A DNA stretch of 64,000 nucleotides from Hafnia psychrotolerans. Its GTDB lineage: Bacteria > Pseudomonadota > Gammaproteobacteria > Enterobacterales > Enterobacteriaceae. The position numbers and the translations under genes are program-made. The stretch is taken from positions 310,001-374,000 of the forward strand of contig NZ_BMFZ01000002.1 of assembly GCF_014639435.1 (NCBI RefSeq), in the 5' to 3' direction. The notes below the pieces were generated by a model that saw only the letters and a program-made list of their open reading frames with translations, searched no databases and was not told the DNA's origin. Of the stretch, positions 51,674 to 60,284 are shown in pieces; position 1 is the first letter of the stretch; each line of letters starts with the position of its first letter.

Positions 51674-52594
51674 ATGAAAGCTTATCTGGCAAAAAAACTC
51701 ATCGCCTTTCCGGTCATTCTGATCGGCGTGTCGATGCTGATTTTTGGGTCGATCCGCGCGCTGCCGGGCGATCCGGCGCGCCTGATGGCCGGGCCGGAAG
51801 CGACACAGGAAGCGGTGGACAATATGCGCATGCGCCTCGGGCTAGACCAGCCGCTGGTGACGCAGTACGTGCATTTTGCCACCGACGTTCTGCACGGTAA
51901 TCTGGGGTTGTCGTTGCAATCACAACAACCGGTCACTCAGGAGATCGGCGAGCGTCTGCCTTACACCGTGATGCTGGCGGTATTGGCCTATTTTCTGGCC
52001 ATCGCCATTGGCGTTCCCGCCGGGATGATTGGCGCGGTGTACCGCAATCGCTGGCCGGATTATGCCGTGATGCTGCTGGCCATTGCCGGTGCGTCCATCG
52101 CTAATTTCTGGCTGGGGCTGATGGCGATGAACTATTTCTCGGTGTCGCTTGGCTGGCTGCCGCTGCTGGGGGCGACATCGTGGAAGAGTTATATTCTGCC
52201 GTCGGTCACGCTGGCGGTTTTGCCAATGGCGGTGATGGCACGAATGACCCGGTCTAGCATGCTCGACGTGCTGTCGGAAGATTACATCCGTACCGCACGT
52301 GCCAAAGGGTTGTCAGCAATGACAGTCTATTGCAGCCACGCGTTTCGTAACGCGTTGATCCCGATTGTCACCATCGTAGCCCTTAATTTTGGCAGCCTGA
52401 TTGGCGGCGCAGTCGTCACCGAGTCGGTATTCAACTGGCCCGGAATTGGTCGTCTGCTGGTCGATTCAGTACGTTACCGTGATTATCCGATGATTCAGGG
52501 AGTAGCACTGGTTGCGGTGTGCGCCGTGGTGGTGATGAACCTGCTCGGCGAGCTGTTGATTGCCTTCCTGAATCCTAAAATAAGGTTCGACTGA
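51674..52594 (+). CDS. Dipeptide-type ABC transporter, DppB-like permease (306 aa)
   Basis: The membrane subunit begins YLAKKLIAFPVILIGVSMLI then FGSIRALPGDPARLMAGPEA, the DppB signature. LGLSLQSQQPVTQEIGERLP and the EAA loop YIRTARAKGLSAMTVYCSHA follow, and SVFNWPGIGRLLVDSVRYRD is near the end. It starts one base after the binding-protein stop and ends overlapping the next permease by one base, so the operon is very compact. Confidence 0.9.
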   Translation: MKAYLAKKLIAFPVILIGVSMLIFGSIRALPGDPARLMAGPEATQEAVDNMRMRLGLDQPLVTQYVHFATDVLHGNLGLSLQSQQPVTQEIGERLPYTVMLAVLAYFLAIAIGVPAGMIGAVYRNRWPDYAVMLLAIAGASIANFWLGLMAMNYFSVSLGWLPLLGATSWKSYILPSVTLAVLPMAVMARMTRSSMLDVLSEDYIRTARAKGLSAMTVYCSHAFRNALIPIVTIVALNFGSLIGGAVVTESVFNWPGIGRLLVDSVRYRDYPMIQGVALVAVCAVVVMNLLGELLIAFLNPKIRFD

Positions 52595-53460
52595 TGTCAG
52601 CAATGATCACCCAGTTACCGCAGCGCAAACCGCGCGCCCTGCGCTTTTTCCGCTGGTTGTGGCGGCATCCTGCCATTACTCTCGGCGGGTTGATTGTCGG
52701 GGGAATTGTTTTGGTGGGCATCTTTGCGCCACTTATCACGCGTCATGACCCCTATGCGCAGGATTTGATCGACACCTTGCTGCCGCCGTCTGCCGACCAC
52801 CTGTTTGGTACCGACGATTATGGCCGGGATATTTTTGCCCGCGTGATTTATGGCGCGCGGGTTTCCATTGTCGAAGTGGTGTTGAGCGTTGGGCTGGCGA
52901 TGATTGTCGGCATTCCGCTCGGCGTGATGGCTGGCATGGCCGGACGCTATGTCGACATGATGATCATGTGGTTCATGGATATGCTGTTCGCCTTTCCTGG
53001 CATCGTTCTGGCTATTCTGGTGGTAAGTATTCTCGGTGGCGGACTGATTAATTTGCTGATTGCCATTTCACTGTTCGCCATCCCGGTTTACGCCCGTTTG
53101 AGCCGTAACCTGACGCTGGGGCTGAAACAGATGGAATATGTTGAGGCGGCGCAGTCCCTGGGGCTATCGCGCTACCGAATCATCGTGCATTACATTCTGC
53201 GTAACGCGGTCGGTCCTCTTATCGTGCAATCAACCCTGACTGCTGGCACGGTGATCCTCGCCGCCGCCAGCCTCTCCTTTCTCGGTTTAGGCGTGCAGCC
53301 CCCCATGTCGGAATGGGGTACCATGATGAGCGATGGCCGAAACTTCCTCGGTATCAATATTTACCTTTCGCTGTTCCCCGGTCTGGCGATTATGCTGACC
53401 GTGCTCGGATTCAACGTTCTGGGCGATGGACTGCGCGACTTACTGGACACCCGATCATGA
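52594..53460 (+). CDS. Dipeptide-type ABC transporter, DppC-like permease (288 aa)
   Basis: The cytosolic N-terminus is followed by LGGLIVGGIVLVGIFAPLIT. LFGTDDYGRDIFARVIYGAR and the EAA loop YVEAAQSLGLSRYRIIVHYI then LRNAVGPL identify a DppC protein. FLGLGVQPPMSEWGTMMSDG near the end is diagnostic. It overlaps the DppB-like gene by one base and the ROK kinase by four (ATGA). Confidence 0.9.
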   Translation: MSAMITQLPQRKPRALRFFRWLWRHPAITLGGLIVGGIVLVGIFAPLITRHDPYAQDLIDTLLPPSADHLFGTDDYGRDIFARVIYGARVSIVEVVLSVGLAMIVGIPLGVMAGMAGRYVDMMIMWFMDMLFAFPGIVLAILVVSILGGGLINLLIAISLFAIPVYARLSRNLTLGLKQMEYVEAAQSLGLSRYRIIVHYILRNAVGPLIVQSTLTAGTVILAAASLSFLGLGVQPPMSEWGTMMSDGRNFLGINIYLSLFPGLAIMLTVLGFNVLGDGLRDLLDTRS

Positions 53461-54422
53461 GCAGTGAAGCTATTACCGCCGCGCCCGCAGGTGCGGCGGT
53501 TTTTTGTGCCGATATCGGCGGCTCTTTTATTAAGTTTGGCGTCTCACACCGCGCGGGAGAGGTGAAAGAGTTTGGCAAGGTGCCGACGCCGACCGCATCA
53601 TGGCAAGAGTTCGTGGCTACGTTCCAAAGATTAATGACGCAATTTGGTGCTGATTTCCCCGCTGAGACACCGCTGGCGCTCTCCACCGCAGGACTGGTTT
53701 CACCCCAAACGGGCGAACTGCTGGCCACCAATATTCCAGCCTTTACCGGGCGTGCCTTAGCAGCGGACTTGAGCCTGGAATTACAGCGCCCGGTCACCGC
53801 AGCCAACGATGCAGATTGCTTTGTCCTGGCCGAAGCCTATGCGGGATACGCGCAAAACCAACCGGTGGTCGCCGGGATTATTCTCGGTACCGGTGTCGGC
53901 GGTGGTTTAGTGGTCAACGGCCAACTGGTGCGCGGCCACGGTGGCGTCACTGGCGAATGGGGTCACGGCGCGATCACCCGCACTGAACTCACGCTGGACG
54001 AACGTATTTTCCTCATCCCTCGCCTGGCCTGCGGCTGTGGCCAGGTCGGTTGTCTGGATACCCTTGGCGGTGCCCGTGGCATGGAACGGTTGCATCAGTA
54101 TTTGCATCAACAGACCTGCACCAGCCAGCAAGTTGTCGAAGCCTGGCAACAGGGTCAGGCCGCGTCAACCCTCACCGTTAATGCCTGGCTGCAACTGGTG
54201 GCTGAGCCGCTGGCGCTGCTGGTGAATATCCTTGGTCCTTCAAAGATCGTCGTCGGTGGTGGCCTGGCGAATGCCACGGCGCTCATTACCGCCCTGGATA
54301 TGCAGGTAAGGACGGGGACGCTACACCATTATGCTGAACAGCTGGTGATAACCGGAAAGTTTGCCGGGAACGGTGGGATGATTGGGGCATCAGTGCTGGG
54401 CCGTTTGAACCCGCGTCCTTGA
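53457..54422 (+). CDS. ROK family sugar kinase (321 aa)
   Basis: A cytosolic sugar or aminosugar kinase. The ATP-phosphate loop is ADIGGSFIKFG (about residues 19-29), and the second glycine block is GTGVGGGLVVNG. The catalytic Asp region is TAANDADCFVLAEAY, EWGHGA holds the sugar-contact Glu and His, and the zinc motif CGCGQVGCLDT is complete. It has no DNA-binding extension, unlike the divergent ROK repressor. Its coupling to a dipeptide-type transporter suggests the cargo has a sugar part that is phosphorylated after uptake, as with N-acetylmannosamine or N-acetylglucosamine kinases; this is inference. Confidence 0.87.
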   Translation: MSSEAITAAPAGAAVFCADIGGSFIKFGVSHRAGEVKEFGKVPTPTASWQEFVATFQRLMTQFGADFPAETPLALSTAGLVSPQTGELLATNIPAFTGRALAADLSLELQRPVTAANDADCFVLAEAYAGYAQNQPVVAGIILGTGVGGGLVVNGQLVRGHGGVTGEWGHGAITRTELTLDERIFLIPRLACGCGQVGCLDTLGGARGMERLHQYLHQQTCTSQQVVEAWQQGQAASTLTVNAWLQLVAEPLALLVNILGPSKIVVGGGLANATALITALDMQVRTGTLHHYAEQLVITGKFAGNGGMIGASVLGRLNPRP

Positions 54423-54492
54423 CGTGCCAGGTCCGAAAATCTGAGGCACAGACTTTAGATTGGCGACCATCGCTGGACGTGAAGAGATAAAA

Positions 54493-54516
54493 CCGCGCTG
54501 GACACCCGCAGCGCGG
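54493..54516. terminator. Hairpin between convergent genes
   Basis: CCGCGCTG, loop GACACCCG, CAGCGCGG: an 8-bp GC-rich stem, 71 bp after the ROK kinase and 12 bp beyond the end of the opposing small gene. There is no long U-tract. Confidence 0.5.
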
Positions 54517-54527
54517 ACTCAAACGTT

Positions 54528-54728
54528 TTAACCGTTATCCTTACCTGCTTTGGGGAACTCGCTTTTTGTCGGGACTTCAGGCAGGTCATCCAGATCCGGT
54601 TGGAGACCTTCTGAGATGTAATCTTTGGCGGCTTTGGCCTGCTCATGTCCGCTGCTGTCCCGCACCAGAACATGCTTGATTGTGCCATCTTTCAGTACTT
54701 CACGATGAATTCCAATAAATTCGCTCAT
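54528..54728 (-). CDS. Small hypothetical protein (66 aa)
   Basis: The protein is short, hydrophilic and acidic toward the end. It starts MSEFIGIHREVLKDGTIKHV and contains HEQAKAAKDYISEG and DLDDLPEVPTKSEF. GAGG lies 5 nt before the ATG, which supports real translation. I do not recognise the family. It is convergent with the ROK kinase and divergent from cvrA, with about 215 bp between the start codons. No membrane segment or metal motif is visible. Confidence 0.6.
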   Translation of the reverse strand: MSEFIGIHREVLKDGTIKHVLVRDSSGHEQAKAAKDYISEGLQPDLDDLPEVPTKSEFPKAGKDNG

Positions 54729-54942
54729 AAGTTCCTCTTTCTATTATCAATACGACGCCGGATGCGATATACCGACAGTGAACTGTTCATGTTTAAGCGT
54801 AGTCTTATTCGTGCAGAAGCTGGATAGAAAAATTCTGAATATTCCTTCACCGGCCATAAGCTTTTCCTGATAAATTAGTCGACGAGTCAGGAGCACGCTG
54901 ATTTCTACAGGACTTATCAACGCACCAACAGGAGAAAGCATT

Positions 54943-56685
54943 TTGGACGCGAGCACTATCAACACACTTTTTTTTATTGGCGCCCTGTTGGTAGCAGCAA
55001 GCATTCTGCTCAGTTCGCTCTCTTCACGACTCGGGATCCCCATTTTAGTCATTTTTCTCGCCATCGGTATGCTGGCGGGCGTTGATGGCATTGGCGGTAT
55101 CGCGTTTGATAATTATCCTGCCGCTTATTTAATTAGTAATCTGGCACTGGCCGTGATTTTGCTCGATGGCGGTATGCGTACCCGCGCCTCCTCTTTTCGT
55201 GTGGCACTCTGGCCCGCCCTTTCACTGGCCACCGTCGGGGTTTTAATTACTGCCGGGTTAACTGGCCTGGCAGCCGCCTGGCTGTTTAATGTCGACTTGA
55301 TTCAGGGTCTGCTGATTGGCGCGATCATCGGTTCAACCGATGCAGCCGCAGTGTTCTCTCTGATTGGCGGTAAAGGTCTGAATGAGCGTGTCAGCGCCAC
55401 TCTGGAGATTGAATCCGGCAGCAATGACCCGATGGCAGTGTTCCTCACCATCACGCTGATCGATATGATCGCCAAAGGTCAGCACGGTTTGAGCTGGATG
55501 TTCCTGCTGGATGTCCTTCAGCAATTCGGGCTGGGGATTCTGTTCGGACTGGGTGGCGGCTGGTTACTGCATAAGATGATCAACAAGATTTCCCTGGCTA
55601 CCGGCTTGTACCCGTTACTGGCTTTCAGCGGTGGCCTGATGGTCTATGCGCTGACCACGGCGATGGACGGCAGCGGTATTCTGGCGGTTTACCTGTGTGG
55701 CCTGGTGCTCGGCAATATGCCTATACGCAACCGTCACGGCATTATGCAGACCTTCGACGGTCTGGCGTGGCTGAGCCAGATCGGCATGTTCCTGGTGCTT
55801 GGCCTGCTGCTGACACCCAGTAATCTGTTACCCATTGCGGCTGGCGCACTGGCGCTTTCCGTTTGGATGATCTTCTTCGCCCGTCCGCTTTCTGTGTTCG
55901 TCGGTCTATTACCATTCAGAAACTTTACCCTCCGCGAACGCTTCTTTATTTCTTGGGTCGGACTGCGCGGTGCGGTACCGGTCATTTTGGCCGTATTCCC
56001 TATGATGGCAGGGATCCCGCAGGCGAATCTCTACTTCAACGTCGCCTTCTTTGTCGTGTTGGTGTCATTGCTGTTACAGGGCACTTCTCTGAGTTATGCC
56101 GCCAAAAAAGCCAAGGTGATTGTACCCCCGATGCCCACGCCAATGTCGCGCATAGGGCTGGATATTGATGTCTATAACAACTGGGAACAGTTTATTTATC
56201 AGTTGGGATCGGAGAAATGGTGCGTCGGCGCTGCCTTGCGAGATTTGAAAATGCCGCAGGAAACGCGCATTGCCGCGCTGTTTCGCGGCACCGAAATGTT
56301 GCACCCAAGCGGGAGTACGCGTCTGAAAGAGGGCGATATTCTGTGCGTTATCGGGCAGGAGAAAGACTTGCCAGAACTGGGGAAACTGTTCAGCGACAGT
56401 AACGCCGTGGTACTCGACGACCGCTTCTTTGGTGACTTCATTTTACAGGCTAATGCGCCGCTGGAGGCCATTTCGCAACTTTATGGCCTTAATATTGAGG
56501 ACTCCGTCGATAAGTCGCAGTCACTTGGCAATTTCGTTATTAAGCTGCTGGGCGGCGAACCGGTGATCGGTGACCATATAGAATGGGATGGTCTGACATG
56601 GACGATCGCAGAAATGGAGGGCAAATTGGTCAGTAAAGTCGGCGTGAGAATTGTTACGCAGAAAGCCGGGGCTGTCGGTAAATAG
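54943..56685 (+). CDS. cvrA: Potassium/proton antiporter CvrA/NhaP2 (580 aa)
   Basis: An inner-membrane CPA1-type cation/H+ antiporter with about 12-13 membrane helices (for example [17 protein letters not shown] and [20 protein letters not shown]). The conserved ion-site region is [16 protein letters not shown] with [15 protein letters not shown]-terminal RCK/TrkA-C-type domain and a CorC-HlyC-like end follow from about residue 400, with [23 protein letters not shown] lies 7 nt before a TTG start codon, which matches the family N-terminus better than any ATG. It probably exports potassium or other monovalent cations. It shares a terminator with convergent osmE. Confidence 0.9.
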   Translation: MDASTINTLFFIGALLVAASILLSSLSSRLGIPILVIFLAIGMLAGVDGIGGIAFDNYPAAYLISNLALAVILLDGGMRTRASSFRVALWPALSLATVGVLITAGLTGLAAAWLFNVDLIQGLLIGAIIGSTDAAAVFSLIGGKGLNERVSATLEIESGSNDPMAVFLTITLIDMIAKGQHGLSWMFLLDVLQQFGLGILFGLGGGWLLHKMINKISLATGLYPLLAFSGGLMVYALTTAMDGSGILAVYLCGLVLGNMPIRNRHGIMQTFDGLAWLSQIGMFLVLGLLLTPSNLLPIAAGALALSVWMIFFARPLSVFVGLLPFRNFTLRERFFISWVGLRGAVPVILAVFPMMAGIPQANLYFNVAFFVVLVSLLLQGTSLSYAAKKAKVIVPPMPTPMSRIGLDIDVYNNWEQFIYQLGSEKWCVGAALRDLKMPQETRIAALFRGTEMLHPSGSTRLKEGDILCVIGQEKDLPELGKLFSDSNAVVLDDRFFGDFILQANAPLEAISQLYGLNIEDSVDKSQSLGNFVIKLLGGEPVIGDHIEWDGLTWTIAEMEGKLVSKVGVRIVTQKAGAVGK

Positions 56686-56691
56686 AAACGC

Positions 56692-56733
56692 AAAAAAAAA
56701 CGCCAGTCGGAGTTTACCTTCTGGCGTTTTTTT
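56692..56733. terminator. Strong bidirectional intrinsic terminator (cvrA/osmE)
   Basis: An A-run, AACGCCAG, a 14-nt loop, CTGGCGTT and a T-run. This is the classical A-stem-T layout and works for both convergent transcripts. Confidence 0.88.
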
Positions 56734-56779
56734 GATGTCAGACTTTATCTTTAGACAGCGTCGACGTTACATCAAACCG

Positions 56780-57112
56780 TTACTGACCAGCTTGAGGGTT
56801 TTTGTCGTAGTCAGAACAAGACTGGTAGTCTTTATTCATGACATGACCCGTGTCGTTGAAACTAACAAAGTAAGTTTGTACTTTACCATCACGCGGGGCA
56901 ACCGCATAAGTCTGGCAGGTCCCTTTAGCATGTACCAACGACGCTTCTGTAGACGGTGGTCCTGCAATCGCACGTACCTGAGCTCTGGTCATGCCGACTT
57001 TTACATCACTGACTACCGGCTCTTCGACGTAACTTGCGGCACGATCATATGCCTGACACCCAGCAAGGACTAAAACCGCTGTTGCGACAACACCCAACAT
57101 TTTCTTATTCAT
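56780..57112 (-). CDS. osmE: Osmotically inducible lipoprotein OsmE (110 aa)
   Basis: The signal peptide and lipobox are MNKKMLGVVATAVLVLAGCQ, so Cys19 is lipidated. VSDVKVGMTRAQVRAIAGPP is the BamE/SmpA-like fold motif, and HAKGTCQTYAVAPRDGKVQT and DDTGHV-like residues are characteristic of OsmE. The family is induced by osmotic stress and stationary phase in E. coli. It is divergent from the Tat cupin gene over about 250 bp. Confidence 0.92.
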   Translation of the reverse strand: MNKKMLGVVATAVLVLAGCQAYDRAASYVEEPVVSDVKVGMTRAQVRAIAGPPSTEASLVHAKGTCQTYAVAPRDGKVQTYFVSFNDTGHVMNKDYQSCSDYDKNPQAGQ

Positions 57113-57365
57113 GACTTCTTTCTCCTGAAGTGCTTATGTGTCATTAAGAGTAGAAGAGATAAGGATTTTTTCCAGTCCATATGATTTTTATTTATTGATT
57201 TCACCATATATTCGGTTTTTTCCGATAACTCACTTTCCCTCTCCTGTACGGCGACAATTTTCTGCAAATTTAATGTTAACCCACCATTTTTGTTCTATAC
57301 CTGAAGGTTGTAATCCATTGAGTTTAGGGCGCTTCATTCAAATTTTCGGTCAAGGAGCCGTGTTC

Positions 57366-57968
57366 ATGCCTTTAGATCGACGCCAGTTTTTTAGGCTACT
57401 CGGTGTGGCTGCCCTGCTGCCGTTTTCCCTATCGCTGCAAGCCCAACCCAGAGAGGTGCCGGTGGAAATTCTGCATATCGATAAACCCGACGCGGGCGTA
57501 CCGAATAACCGTCTGCCTTTATTGATCTATCATCGAGTGATTCCGCCGCAAGTGGCGAATAACGCAGAGTATTTGGAACAGCTGTTTAAATCCAATGGCT
57601 GGCCGCCACAGTGGCGTTATCAGGCCTACCCCTTTACGCATTTTCACGCTAATACGCATGAGGTTGTGGGCGTCTTTTCAGGATCAGCGCGGCTGCAACT
57701 GGGAGGAGAGCATGGGAAAGTGGTGGAAGTTAACGTGGGTGACGTGCTGCTCATCCCGGCGGGCGTCGGGCATAAACAACTTTCAGCTGACCAAGATTTC
57801 ATGTTGGTTGGGGCTTACCCACCGAATATTGCTGCCGATCTTTGCCATGATGAGCCAAAGAAAATGGCAGGACGGATGAAGCTAATTACCGCAGTGCCAC
57901 TCCCCCAGACCGATCCGGTGACCGGCCATTCCGAAGGCAGCATGCTTTACTGGCACGGTAAAAACTGA
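57366..57968 (+). CDS. Cupin-domain protein with twin-arginine signal (200 aa)
   Basis: The N-terminus MPLDRRQFFRLLGVAALLPF has the RRxFF(K/R) Tat motif and a hydrophobic stretch, with probable cleavage after SLQAQ. The rest is a YjlB-like cupin: PNNRLPLLIYHRVIPP, then YPFTHFHANTHEVVGVFSGS (metal-binding His and Glu) and VNVGDVLLIPAGVGHKQL. I start at ATG 57366, where AAGGAG lies 8 nt upstream; a longer frame upstream lacks any such site. YjlB-type cupins are usually cytosolic, so the Tat signal is a notable variation. Its stop lies 4 nt from that of a convergent GNAT gene. Confidence 0.8.
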   Translation: MPLDRRQFFRLLGVAALLPFSLSLQAQPREVPVEILHIDKPDAGVPNNRLPLLIYHRVIPPQVANNAEYLEQLFKSNGWPPQWRYQAYPFTHFHANTHEVVGVFSGSARLQLGGEHGKVVEVNVGDVLLIPAGVGHKQLSADQDFMLVGAYPPNIAADLCHDEPKKMAGRMKLITAVPLPQTDPVTGHSEGSMLYWHGKN

Positions 57969-57972
57969 GTTT

Positions 57973-58473
57973 TCAGCGTAGCGGGCGCTGCATGACTGTC
58001 ACCTGCTCGTTATCCACTTCGCGGGTTTCGACTTCCTGCCAGCCGAGGCCCGCATACAAACCTTGTTGATCGGGCGTATACAGCCATAGGGTTTCGACCC
58101 CGGCTGCACGGGCGCGCTCAATACTGGCTTTGATCAATGCTGAACCAATGCCCCTGCCCCGTAAATGATGAAGCGTAAAAACTTCGCCCAGCCAGTATTT
58201 TCGCTCTGCCACGTCATCGAGTTCATAGCGCATAACGCCAGCCGTGCCGACGACTTCGTCATTTTCGTCGAATGCGACTAATACAAACTGACGGCCTTTG
58301 CTGCTCAGGCGCTGCTCAAGCCTCTGATAAATATATTCTTTCTGTGCCCAATGAGGAAAGGCAGACCATTCGCGATGTAGGTATTCCGTGATCACATCAA
58401 GACATTGTGGGACATCTACAAGGTTGGCGATTTTCACGGCACAGGCACTGGATGGAGAAGAAGTCTCAGTCAT
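57973..58473 (-). CDS. GNAT family N-acetyltransferase (166 aa)
   Basis: A single acetyltransferase domain. LGEVFTLHHLRGRGIGSALI (about residues 92-111) holds the acetyl-CoA binding loop R-G-x-G-I-G, with ETLWLYTPDQQGLYAGLGWQ as the C-terminal motif. VGTAGVMRYELDDVAERKYW is the preceding strand. It is monocistronic and convergent with the cupin gene. The substrate is not deducible; N-terminal or small-molecule acetylation are both possible. Confidence 0.83.
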   Translation of the reverse strand: MTETSSPSSACAVKIANLVDVPQCLDVITEYLHREWSAFPHWAQKEYIYQRLEQRLSSKGRQFVLVAFDENDEVVGTAGVMRYELDDVAERKYWLGEVFTLHHLRGRGIGSALIKASIERARAAGVETLWLYTPDQQGLYAGLGWQEVETREVDNEQVTVMQRPLR

Positions 58474-58529
58474 AGGAAAACCGTTTTAAGTTATAGGGGG
58501 AACTAATTTGTCGATTCCCCCGTTGAGTG

Positions 58530-60179
58530 TCAAGGGACAGCCGTTATTTCTCCCAAACCAAATCGGGAAACCGCATTTTCCAGCCGTTGCGACTGCGAGA
58601 GTAGCTGTTGTGACGAGCTGGCCGCCTGCTGCGCCAGTTGGCTATTTTGCTCAGTCACCTGAGTCAGCGTCACAAGACGTTCAGAGACTTCATCTATGCT
58701 CTGACGTTGATCCAGAGACGCTTCGGCGATCTCACTGACCAGCGTATGCAAGCCGCTGAAAATAGTGATGATCTCATTCAGGCTTTTACCAAGTAGCGTT
58801 ACGGAGGTTGAACCGCGCCCAATTTGCGCGACAGACTCTTCAATCAGCAGATGAATGCCGCGCGTTGAGTGGCTGCTTTGTTGTGCCAGCAAGCCGATTT
58901 CCCTGGCAACGACAGCAAAACCACGCCCGTACTGCCCGGCATGTGCGGCTTCAATGGCCGCATTTAAGGCGAGAATATTGGTCTGAAATGCCACGCTGTC
59001 GATCATCGCCACAATGTTGCTCATTTCAGCCGACTGGCTGACGATCTCTTTCATGGCGGAATCCACGGTTACCATCACATTGCCACCGCTGGTCGCCACT
59101 TTTTGCGCCTGCTCTGCGCGCTGGCTAGCCTGATGGGCATGCTGTGCATTGTCTTTAACCCGCTCAGTCAGCGAGTTGATATGCTGATTGGCCGCGTTAA
59201 GTTCATCGTGCTGTTTCAGCGATTGCGAAGATAACTCTTCATTGCCCTGCGCAATTTGGTTGATGTTAACCATGATATGCGAGGAAGCGTCGCGCACCTC
59301 ACTGATCAGCCTTCTCAGCCCGGCCTGCATCTCGCGCAGGCTCTGACTCAACAGATGAATTTCGCTGACTCTTGAGGTTTTACTGCCAATTTGGCCGGAG
59401 AGGTCCCCCGCAGCCAATATCCCTATCTGGGCAATCACTTGTTGCAGCGGGCGGATAACCCATCGGGTAATGCCGCGCCAGACAGCAAAAGCGATCACTG
59501 CCAGCAAGACTAACGCCCCCAAAAAAAGCATTTTGGCCTGTGATAATGTCCCCATAAGCCGATCACTGAGTGACACGGTTGTCTGTTCGTTAACATGTAG
59601 GTATTGGTAATATTTATCACTGAAATCATCCTGAAATGCCTGGATTGGTACGTTAAAAAAGGCATCTATGGTGTTGGTTTTTTGCAAACCCTCTGATTGC
59701 TCGCGCAGGCCGTCGTAAAACATTTTATAGCTGATTTGCAGTTCAGCCGCCGCTTTCTGCGCGTCACCCTTCAAGCCACCGCTGAGGACGGTAAACTGTT
59801 TGAAGAATTTATCGGAAGCCGCCAGAGAACTCTGGGATGCCTCCATCAGACTGTGCCAACTGCCGTCAGAACCGGTTTCTTTGTCCTGCATGAAATAAAT
59901 ACCCGCCCGGTTGAGCTTATCGCTGGCCATCAGCAATTCCATGCGAGCTTTGTCCATGACGGCTTGCTGCTGGCGCAGACTTTCGGTGGCAACCACGTTT
60001 TGACGGGCGTCTTGCAAGATATGGTTCAGGATAAGCGTGGAGAAAATCTGTAACGCCGAAAACAGCGCAATAACGCAAATCACCCCAAAAAGGATCCCTC
60101 GCGGACGAGATTTGAACATTGAGCGGAAGACTGTGCTTAAAAAGCGAAACGCTTTAAGAAGAGAAAATGTTAATTTCAT
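58530..60179 (-). CDS. Methyl-accepting chemotaxis protein (549 aa)
   Basis: A transmembrane chemoreceptor. The first membrane helix is ILFGVICVIALFSALQIFST (about residues 30-49), a TarH-like helical periplasmic sensor follows, the second membrane helix is MLFLGALVLLAVIAFAVW, and then comes a HAMP domain (QVIAQIGILAAGDLSGQIG). The signalling hairpin has FQTNILALNAAIEAAHAGQY then GRGFAVVAREIGLLAQQSS. The usual trimer-contact EAARAGEQ is EAAHAGQY here, and no NWETF-type CheR/CheB tether is present at the C-terminus. It is not near other chemotaxis genes. The ligand is unknown. Confidence 0.9.
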   Translation of the reverse strand: MKLTFSLLKAFRFLSTVFRSMFKSRPRGILFGVICVIALFSALQIFSTLILNHILQDARQNVVATESLRQQQAVMDKARMELLMASDKLNRAGIYFMQDKETGSDGSWHSLMEASQSSLAASDKFFKQFTVLSGGLKGDAQKAAAELQISYKMFYDGLREQSEGLQKTNTIDAFFNVPIQAFQDDFSDKYYQYLHVNEQTTVSLSDRLMGTLSQAKMLFLGALVLLAVIAFAVWRGITRWVIRPLQQVIAQIGILAAGDLSGQIGSKTSRVSEIHLLSQSLREMQAGLRRLISEVRDASSHIMVNINQIAQGNEELSSQSLKQHDELNAANQHINSLTERVKDNAQHAHQASQRAEQAQKVATSGGNVMVTVDSAMKEIVSQSAEMSNIVAMIDSVAFQTNILALNAAIEAAHAGQYGRGFAVVAREIGLLAQQSSHSTRGIHLLIEESVAQIGRGSTSVTLLGKSLNEIITIFSGLHTLVSEIAEASLDQRQSIDEVSERLVTLTQVTEQNSQLAQQAASSSQQLLSQSQRLENAVSRFGLGEITAVP

Positions 60180-60240
60180 GATTATTCTGCGTAATTTTAG
60201 ATGTGCGCAGAATTTTACTCGCGGGGAGTGACAGTAATAT

Positions 60241-60270
60241 TTCAGGGATTGCCGTTTGACAATCCCTGAA
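60241..60270 (-). terminator. Terminator-like hairpin after the FbpC-type gene
   Basis: TTCAGGGATTG, an 8-nt loop, CAATCCCTGAA: 11 paired bases just beyond the minus-strand stop at 60285. Confidence 0.65.
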
Positions 60271-60284
60271 GAAACTCACGGTGC

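Noticed and set aside
54747-55091. 114-codon minus-strand frame overlapping the start of cvrA
   Set aside because: It lies antisense to conserved cvrA codons and lacks a start signal.
57138-57365. N-terminal extension of the Tat cupin
   Set aside because: No ribosome-binding site, no conserved sequence, and it would bury the twin-arginine motif in mid-protein.
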